Below, in pieces: positions 1 through 5,826 of a DNA stretch of 5,826 bases. The DNA comes from Azophilus sp964348115. Lineage in GTDB: Bacteria; Pseudomonadota; Gammaproteobacteria; Pseudomonadales; Azotimanducaceae. Within the stretch, counting starts at the first letter, position 1; the number at the start of each line of letters is the position of its first letter. Under the pieces are notes generated by a model that ran no database searches, was not told the DNA's origin, and was given only the letters and a program-made list of their open reading frames with translations. The stretch lies in the NCBI GenBank assembly GCA_964348115.1, contig CAYGBY010000217.1, positions 1-5,826 on the forward strand. Direction: 5' to 3'. Position numbers and translations under genes: made by a program.

Positions 1-119
1 CGCATGATCACACCATGCAGAGCAGCACGCTCCTGGAGAACAAAAATGGCGCCGCCACGTGACGCCAGACATCACGCATGATCACGCCACGCAGAGCAGC
101 GCCCTGCCGGAGAACAAGA
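1..119. repeat. Imperfect direct repeat in the mutase leader (two 45-bp copies)
   Basis: Positions 1-45 and 75-119 match at 38 of 45 bases, with a 74-base period. Both copies start with CGCATGATCAC, share GCAGAGCAGC and end with GGAGAACAA. Each carries the palindrome TGATCA (5-10 and 79-84). The second copy ends two bases before the Shine-Dalgarno sequence of the mutase gene. The array may extend to the left of the window. It could be a duplicated regulatory leader or the edge of a longer tandem array; the sequence does not decide which. The substitutions show that the duplication is not recent. Confidence 0.75.
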
Positions 120-120
120 T

Positions 121-125
121 AAGGA
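121..125 (+). promoter_or_regulatory. Ribosome binding site of methylmalonyl-CoA mutase
   Basis: AAGGA lies 7 bases upstream of the ATG at 133, a standard spacing. This supports ATG 133 as the start rather than an internal methionine. Confidence 0.75.
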
Positions 126-132
126 CCGTCCT

Positions 133-2268
<2,136 letters not shown>

Positions 2269-2314
2269 CCGGCGAACTTGCCCATCGGCGCGCCTGCAGC
2301 ATTCACCCACAAAC

Positions 2315-2319
2315 AAGGA
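2315..2319 (+). promoter_or_regulatory. Ribosome binding site deciding the epimerase start
   Basis: AAGGA lies 6 bases before ATG 2326. It favours this start over the in-frame ATG at 2278, whose 16 extra residues do not resemble the family N-terminus. Confidence 0.75.
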
Positions 2320-2325
2320 TCCATC

Positions 2326-2748
2326 ATGATCGGAAGATTGAACCATGTCGCCATCGTCGTGCCGGACTTGGCGGCGGCCGCCGCCTTGTACAAGAACAGC
2401 TTGGGCGCCGCCGTATCCGAACCCGTGCCGCTGCCGGAGCACGGCGTCACCACCGTCTTCGTGCATTTGCCCAACAGCAAAATAGAACTTTTGCATCCCT
2501 TGGGGGAAGGGTCGCCGGTCGCCAACTTCCTAGCCAATAACCCCAGCGGCGGGATGCACCACATCTGCTACGAAGTGCAGGACATTCAGGCCGCCATAAG
2601 CCACCTAACCGCCACCGGCGCCCGTGTGCTGGGCAGCGGCCAGCCTAGAACCGGCGCCCACGGCCTGCCCGTGGTATTCCTGCATCCCAAGGACTTCTGC
2701 GGCACGTTGATAGAACTGGAGGAAGTGGCGGCGCCTTCCGCGGACTAA
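2326..2748 (+). CDS. mce: Methylmalonyl-CoA epimerase (VOC superfamily)
   Basis: Interconverts (S)- and (R)-methylmalonyl-CoA, supplying the isomer used by the upstream mutase. The 140-residue protein starts MIGRLNHVAIVVPDL, the usual family opening. It has the two beta-alpha-beta-beta-beta halves of a vicinal-oxygen-chelate fold. Likely divalent-metal ligands are H7 (NHVAIVV), E54 (KIELLHP, where the Propionibacterium enzyme has Gln), H78 or H79 (GGMHHICYEV) and E130 (GTLIELEE). These positions are inferred by recalled alignment with the characterised enzyme. Other family signatures are GSPVANFL (62-69) and the FLHPKDFCGTLIEL block near the C-terminus. The length is normal for the family. 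The gene lies 57 bases behind the mutase on the same strand. It converges with the toxin remnant 31 bases downstream, and I see no strong intrinsic terminator between them. Confidence 0.95.
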   Translation: MIGRLNHVAIVVPDLAAAAALYKNSLGAAVSEPVPLPEHGVTTVFVHLPNSKIELLHPLGEGSPVANFLANNPSGGMHHICYEVQDIQAAISHLTATGARVLGSGQPRTGAHGLPVVFLHPKDFCGTLIELEEVAAPSAD

Positions 2749-2779
2749 CCGGTTCTGGTTCCTGACGATCGCGCCGGAC

Positions 2780-3192
2780 TCAGTTCCCTTCCTTTGCGGC
2801 GTCAAGCACCGCTTGGCGCAGGTTGGCACTCAGCCGAAACCCCAGCGCATGCAAACGATTCAGTGCGGGCCGAATCGAAACGAGGACGCCGCGCTCCTTC
2901 GCCACCAATAGGATGCCCAGCGTACCTGTGACCTCAAACCCCACAGCGTGGGCGTATCGACGTCCGTCCCGATCATCGAGCACAAGCAGAGGATCCTCTG
3001 TTTCCATGCCCAGAGCCAGAACCTCCTTTTCACCCTTCCCCAGATTTGCAGCCAATGGAAGTTGAGTGTGATCACTTCGGCCAGCACAGCTTCCGGCGCC
3101 TGTACTGTTCCGTAAAGCGTGGGAAGTAAATTCAGGAGGCCAATTTGATGGAGGTACTGCAACGGCGATGTGTTACAGATGACTTCGCGCAC
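2780..3192 (-). pseudogene. DUF3368 (PIN-like) toxin remnant with internal deletion and frameshift
   Basis: From GTG 3192 the first frame gives MREVICNTSPLQYLHQIGLL and then PEAVLAEV, the N-terminal block of DUF3368 proteins, the predicted PIN-domain RNase partners of UPF0175 antitoxins. Homology stops near 3073. It resumes in another frame at about 3060 with PLAANLGKGEKEVLALG, followed by LLVLDDRDGRRYAH, VTGTLGILLVAKERG, SIRPALNRLHALGFRLS and a stop at 2780-2782. Family members carry roughly 30-35 more residues between these blocks (from memory), so a central piece has been lost and the frame has shifted. The first frame alone runs on through unrelated residues after about residue 40. The second frame alone could give a protein of about 91 residues from TTG 3055, but it would lack the N-terminal half with the first acidic/polar site. 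It is most likely non-functional. Confidence 0.8.
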
Positions 3193-3331
3193 TGGCCAAA
3201 TCTCGTCGAAGCTCCTCCTCGGACAGGTCGAAGGTAACGACGCCGTAATCCGCCAGTTTTGTCAAAAACAGCGGCTTGGGTACATCCGCAAGCTCCGAGG
3301 CGGCCCACCGGATTGTCGTTCCTATCCCAGC
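3173..3331 (-). pseudogene. UPF0175-family antitoxin, C-terminal remnant
   Basis: An open stretch of 52 codons ends at TAA (3173-3175). Its product includes AASELADVPKPLFLTKLADYG and then VVTFDLSEEELRRDLASA, typical of the C-terminal half of UPF0175 antitoxins that pair with DUF3368 toxins. Its last 20 bases overlap the toxin's GTG start at 3192, the usual translational coupling of such modules. The frame is closed by TGA at 3332-3334 and has no plausible start codon inside. The N-terminal half is missing or displaced into another frame, where RLSLGTAGEKVGVS (about 3330-3371) looks like the preceding family motif. I call it a broken gene. The family assignment rests on motif recognition only. 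Confidence 0.7.
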
Positions 3332-3403
3332 TCACGCCCACTTTCTCGCCGGCCGTACCCAACGAGAGTCTGTTGGGAAGCCATTCATTACGGGAAATAA
3401 TGT

Positions 3404-3431
3404 TTGCACGGTTTGTATATGCCGTTACAAT
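3404..3431 (+). promoter_or_regulatory. Candidate sigma-70 promoter for the 212-residue protein gene
   Basis: TTGCAC (3404-3409) and TACAAT (3426-3431, five of six consensus bases) are separated by 16 bases in an AT-rich patch. Transcription would start near 3438, leaving a leader of about 148 bases before ATG 3586. The -35 box is weak. An alternative -10-like TATATG lies just upstream. Confidence 0.4.
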
Positions 3432-3574
3432 AGCCGCCCTGAGATCGAACTTTTCAAGCTAGGATCACAGGCCGAGTGCGCACACCGGATTCGCAGATTG
3501 AGATCAAGAACCGCAATCGAGGGCTGCGACCGATAATGGAAAGCGCACATGGAAAACACATCAAAGACATTAAC

Positions 3575-3578
3575 GGAG
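3575..3578 (+). promoter_or_regulatory. Ribosome binding site of the 212-residue protein gene
   Basis: GGAG lies 7 bases before ATG 3586. It supports this start over the out-of-frame ATG at 3549. Confidence 0.65.
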
Positions 3579-3585
3579 ATGAAGC

Positions 3586-4224
3586 ATGGGTACATACGAG
3601 AGGGTTCTGAAGGCCGCTGTCGATGTTGCGAACCGAATAGAGACGCAATTGAACAGGGAGTTCAAGAAACGCAATTACGCGCAACTGCAGCCGTTGGGCG
3701 CGGAGTGGGAAAGGGCCCAGGACCTTGTTAAGTACATAACCAAGATCGAAGGCGGCTCAGCCGCCAAAGCGCGCGCCAACAAACAGGCGGCAAGCGCCGA
3801 GGCCCCCGCCGAAGCCCCCGCCGAGCCGGCTGATGAACCCCAAAAGCGTCGCCGGATGCCGACCAAGAAGGGCTACCCCAAGTTCGAGCGCCAAGGAGAC
3901 AACCTCGTCAAGGTGGAGTGGAAAAACGACAAGAAAAAGGAAGCCCGGCAGCGGGTGTCCTACGGCACCATGTCCCTGCTGACACAAGCCATCAGCAAGG
4001 ACACCGGGGAATCCTTTAAGAAGACCCTGCTCGACGAGGTTACCCATGCCGATGGCAAGAAAGTGCCCAACCACCAGATCCACGCCATTCTTCTATGGCT
4101 GCAGCACATCAAGGCCATTGAGCGGAGACGCCGTGGCGACTACTACTCCAACCTCAACAAACTGTCGCCATCCAGCCTGAAGTCCAGTTTCGACAACACG
4201 CCGGAAACCCAGAAGGGCGACTAG
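3586..4224 (+). CDS. Hypothetical basic protein, possible DNA-binding (winged-helix-like C-terminus)
   Basis: I do not recognise this 212-residue protein. The N-terminal part (1-55) reads as amphipathic helices (ERVLKAAVDVANRIETQL, then EWERAQDLVKYITKIE) and could mediate oligomerisation. Residues 56-88 are an Ala/Pro/Glu-rich linker with the near-repeat EAPAEAPAEPA, running into a basic patch (KRRRMPTKK, 87-95). The C-terminal part (96-193) is rich in Lys and Arg. Its order is consistent with a winged helix: YGTMSLLTQAISKDTG, then VPNHQIHAILLWLQHIKAIE, then RRRRGDYYSN, which would be the wing. That fold is inferred by eye and is not shown. There is no signal peptide or membrane segment. The gene has its own promoter candidate and Shine-Dalgarno site and appears intact. 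It uses many AAG/AAA codons, unlike the neighbouring operon, which may reflect its basic product or transfer. Its stop codon touches the inverted-repeat element downstream, so the last residues may have been set by that insertion. Confidence 0.8.
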   Translation: MGTYERVLKAAVDVANRIETQLNREFKKRNYAQLQPLGAEWERAQDLVKYITKIEGGSAAKARANKQAASAEAPAEAPAEPADEPQKRRRMPTKKGYPKFERQGDNLVKVEWKNDKKKEARQRVSYGTMSLLTQAISKDTGESFKKTLLDEVTHADGKKVPNHQIHAILLWLQHIKAIERRRRGDYYSNLNKLSPSSLKSSFDNTPETQKGD

Positions 4225-4253
4225 GGCCTGTTAACACTATCTGGGTTGACCCT

Positions 4254-4353
4254 GTTGCGTTCCAGGCCGCGCCAATCAAGGCGCGAGGAGCGCGGTTTGG
4301 CCAGCGTCAAATAAGCGACGAGCAACGCTGGGTGGCGCGGCCTGGAACGCAAC
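4254..4353. repeat. Perfect 21-bp inverted repeat inside the element (large stem-loop)
   Basis: Bases 4254-4274 are the exact reverse complement of 4333-4353. The 58-base interior contains a second stem, CCAGCGT (4301-4307) with ACGCTGG (4325-4331), and a small GCGC hairpin (4281-4284 with 4290-4293). Transcribed in either direction this would fold into a long branched hairpin. It could act as RNA structure, a transcription barrier or a recombinase substrate; the sequence does not say which. Confidence 0.8.
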
Positions 4354-4364
4354 CCGAAGGGCCG

Positions 4365-4385
4365 GGTCCGTTTTTCCCCCGGACC
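4365..4385. repeat. Small hairpin in the right half of the element
   Basis: GGTCCG (4365-4370) pairs with CGGACC (4380-4385) around a T5C4 loop. No T-run follows, so it is not a typical intrinsic terminator. Confidence 0.5.
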
Positions 4386-4531
4386 GCGTTTCCGCTCGCT
4401 CATGTGGCGCCGGCCGCACCGCGCCCGTTTCGCCTTGCCCGGAGAAACAACGGCTCCCGGCAGGGCCAACCCAGATAGTGTTAGCCCAAGTTTACCAACA
4501 ACCCGATGATTTCGGCCCGATTTTGCTGTGA

Positions 4532-4550
4532 CCGGAGGTTTTTCCTTCGG
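4532..4550. other. Hairpin between the element and the transposase gene
   Basis: CCGGAGG (4532-4538) pairs with CCTTCGG (4544-4550) around a T5 loop, with one G-T wobble. A T5 run follows about 10 bases later (4560-4565 region). This is too far for a standard terminator, though it could act as a weak one. The rest of 4488-4592 holds nothing else I can identify. Confidence 0.3.
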
Positions 4551-4592
4551 CAACCCATTGTTTTTCCGTGTTCACCAAGGTGGACTGGCCAA

Positions 4593-4656
4593 TGTAGTGC
4601 CATAATGTGGAAATGGTGGTTGACATGAACTGTTGGCCCCGATATGGTCACCCCTC
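4593..4656 (+). mobile_element. Probable left end and leader of an IS1634-type insertion sequence
   Basis: The transposase needs a left terminus just upstream of 4657. The stretch starting TGTAGTGCCA (4593-4602) is my best guess for the tip: it resembles ends I associate with this IS family, and the flanking sequence changes character there. The right end lies outside the window, so the terminal repeat and target duplication cannot be checked. The boundary is an inference. Confidence 0.3.
4620..4648 (+). promoter_or_regulatory. Promoter of the transposase gene
   Basis: A perfect TTGACA (4620-4625) and TATGGT (4643-4648, four of six consensus bases) are spaced by 17 bases. The predicted start of transcription (about 4654-4656) falls immediately before ATG 4657, so the message would be leaderless or nearly so. 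This agrees with the absence of a Shine-Dalgarno sequence before that ATG. Confidence 0.5.
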
Positions 4657-5826
4657 ATGTTCATCCGCCGCACCCTCACCCGCCGCGCCGGCGGCCAGGA
4701 CTACCACTCCCACCGCTTGGTCGAGAGCCGACGCGACGGCGCCAGGGTGCGCCAGCGCACCCTGTTGAACCTAGGCGGCGATTTCGACCTGCCCAAGGCC
4801 GAGTGGCCCATGCTTTGTCGGCGCATCGCCGAGATCCTGAACGGCCAGGCGGCGCTTATCGAGGCCACCTCGGCATCCGTCGAGGCGGAGGCCCACCGGA
4901 TCGCTGCGCAACTGTTGGCCCGGGGCCGGGTGGGGGACGTCGAATCGGCGCACGAACAGGTCACGGTGGACATGACTTCGCTGGAGTTGACGCGCCCGCG
5001 CAGCGTCGGCGTTGAGCAGGTGGGGCTATGGGCGGTCGAACGGCTGGGGCTCATGGAGCGGCTGTCCGCCTTGGGCGTCAACGCGTCGCTGCGCAAGGCG
5101 GCGGCCGCCTCGATCGTGGCCCGGCTTGCGCATCCGGCCTCGGAGCGGGCGACCCACGCCTGGCTGCGCGAGCGAAGCGCCTTGGGAGAATTGCTCGGCG
5201 TGGACTTCGAGACCATGGGTGCGATGCAGTTGTACCGGGCCTCGGATGCCTTGGTCACACACCGCGAGGCGATCGAGACGCATGTGTTCGACCGCGCCAT
5301 GGCGTTGTTCGATTGGGCGCCGACGGTGACGCTCCACGACCTGACGAACACCTATTTCGAAGGCGACGCGGCGGGCCAGCCCGAGGCGCGGCGGGGGCAT
5401 TCGAAAGAGAAGCGCGGCGACTGCAAGTTGCTCACCTTGGGACTGGTGCTGGATGCGGGCGGCTTTGTCCGGCGTTCACGGGTGTTCGCGGGCAACGTCC
5501 GCGAGGATCAAACGCTGGCCGGCATGCTTGGCGCGCTCGGGGCGCCGTCGGGGTCGCTGGTGGTGCTTGATCGAGGCGTCGCCACCCAGGATCGGATCGC
5601 CTGGCTGAAAGAGAGCGGGCATCGCTACATCGTGGTCTCCCGGGAGCGCAGGCGCCGCTTCGAATCGGAGGCGGCCTTGGCGCACCGCACCCGAAGCGGC
5701 GGGGTTGTGCATCTTCAGAAGGTGGGCGACGCCGAGGCCGGCGAGGTGCGCCTGTACTGTTGTTCCGAGGCGCGCGCCGAAAAGGAGCGCGGCATGGCCG
5801 AGCGGTTCGCAAACCGCTTGGAGCGG
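4657..5826 (+). CDS. IS1634-family transposase (IS4 superfamily), 3' end beyond the window
   Basis: An open frame of 390 codons runs to the last base without a stop; family members are commonly 500-600 residues, so about the first two thirds are seen. The protein begins MFIRRTLTRRAGGQDYHSHR, followed by a helical N-terminal domain. The DDE (RNase H-like) core shows the first catalytic aspartate, D228, in LHDLTNTYFEG; then GHSKEKRGDCKLLTLGLVLD (247-266) and FAGNVREDQTL (277-287); and the second aspartate, D305, in VVLDRGVATQDRIAWL, followed by YIVVSRE (324-330). The catalytic glutamate expected further on is outside the window. No frameshift or stop interrupts the visible part, so the element may be active. 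ATG 4657 is the first ATG in frame after the in-frame TGA at 4621-4623; a TTG at 4633 is the only alternative. The product cuts and pastes its own IS ends. Confidence 0.9.
   Translation, partial: MFIRRTLTRRAGGQDYHSHRLVESRRDGARVRQRTLLNLGGDFDLPKAEWPMLCRRIAEILNGQAALIEATSASVEAEAHRIAAQLLARGRVGDVESAHEQVTVDMTSLELTRPRSVGVEQVGLWAVERLGLMERLSALGVNASLRKAAAASIVARLAHPASERATHAWLRERSALGELLGVDFETMGAMQLYRASDALVTHREAIETHVFDRAMALFDWAPTVTLHDLTNTYFEGDAAGQPEARRGHSKEKRGDCKLLTLGLVLDAGGFVRRSRVFAGNVREDQTLAGMLGALGAPSGSLVVLDRGVATQDRIAWLKESGHRYIVVSRERRRRFESEAALAHRTRSGGVVHLQKVGDAEAGEVRLYCCSEARAEKERGMAERFANRLER

Larger units (their letters stand above)
4225..4487. mobile_element. MITE-like non-coding element with terminal and nested inverted repeats
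   Basis: The outer arms 4232-4254 and 4461-4483 are inverted repeats matching at 22 of 23 bases (core TAACACTATCTGGGTTG). Outside the core, GGGC follows on both sides, directly on the right (4484-4487) and after four extra bases (CTGT) on the left (4225-4231). Inside, a perfect 21-bp inverted repeat (4254-4274 with 4333-4353) surrounds a smaller stem, and further hairpins fill the right half. No coding region is supported across it. Size, terminal repeats and lack of genes fit a miniature inverted-repeat element mobilised in trans, or a deleted insertion sequence. I could not find a convincing target-site duplication next to the arms, so the exact ends are uncertain. Confidence 0.65.

Noticed and set aside
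1..119. CRISPR array
   Set aside because: There are only two imperfect 45-bp copies, with seven differences and a single 29-base interval, and no cas genes nearby.
2278..2325. Upstream in-frame ATG for the epimerase
   Set aside because: No Shine-Dalgarno site is suitably placed, and the extra 16 residues do not match the family; ATG 2326 has AAGGA at 6 bases.
3549..3731. Short plus-strand frame starting before the 212-residue gene
   Set aside because: It overlaps that gene out of frame, has no good ribosome binding site and yields a Cys/Arg-rich product with no recognisable features.
4365..4385. Intrinsic terminator for the 212-residue gene
   Set aside because: The T-run is in the loop rather than after the stem, and no U-tract follows.
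4225..4487. Integron attC site
   Set aside because: It lacks recognisable inverse-core and core sites, and the repeats are nested exact arms with no cassette gene or integrase in view.
4221..4553. Minus-strand frame across the inverted-repeat element
   Set aside because: It runs through both repeat arms and hairpins and yields an Arg/Pro-rich product; repeat structure, not coding, explains the sequence.
4701..5351. Minus-strand frame opposite the transposase
   Set aside because: The plus-strand frame carries clear DDE transposase motifs to the end of the window; the antisense Ser/Arg/Thr-rich frame is a shadow.

Overview
The window looks like chromosomal DNA of a GC-rich proteobacterium. 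The coding regions have strongly GC-biased third positions, Shine-Dalgarno sites are of the AAGGA/GGAG type, and the gene types (single-chain cobalamin mutase, UPF0175/DUF3368 toxin-antitoxin, IS1634-type transposase) fit. I cannot name the species from sequence alone.

Region 1 (about 1-2750) is a short metabolic operon on the + strand. An imperfect 45-bp direct repeat lies in the leader (1-45 and 75-119). It is followed by a complete adenosylcobalamin-dependent methylmalonyl-CoA mutase (133-2268) and, 57 bases later, a complete methylmalonyl-CoA epimerase (2326-2748). Together they turn (S)-methylmalonyl-CoA, made by propionyl-CoA carboxylation, into succinyl-CoA, or run the reverse route towards propionyl-CoA. 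The mutase chaperone MeaB and the carboxylase subunits are not in the window.

Region 2 (2780 to about 3375, - strand) is a decayed type II toxin-antitoxin module. A UPF0175-like antitoxin C-terminus overlaps the start of a DUF3368 (PIN-like) toxin by 20 bases, the normal arrangement for such pairs. The toxin has lost a central block with a frameshift, and the antitoxin lacks a coherent N-terminus.

Region 3 (about 3400-4224, + strand) holds a candidate promoter and one intact gene for a 212-residue, highly basic protein of unknown function. It has an Ala/Pro/Glu linker and a C-terminal part that could be a winged helix.

Region 4 (4225 to the end) is mobile DNA. A non-coding element of about 263 bp, bounded by a 23-bp inverted repeat (22 of 23 matching) with a perfect 21-bp inverted repeat nested inside, begins directly after the stop codon of the 212-residue gene. 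After a gap of about 105 bases comes the left part of an IS1634-family insertion sequence. Its transposase starts at 4657 and runs, still open, off the window's end. Its best promoter lies so close to the start codon that the transcript would be nearly leaderless.

The window therefore steps from a conserved metabolic operon into an accessory zone of TA debris, an orphan basic protein and mobile elements. The least explained items are the nested-repeat element and the 212-residue protein. I saw no tRNA, rRNA, CRISPR array or recognisable riboswitch.
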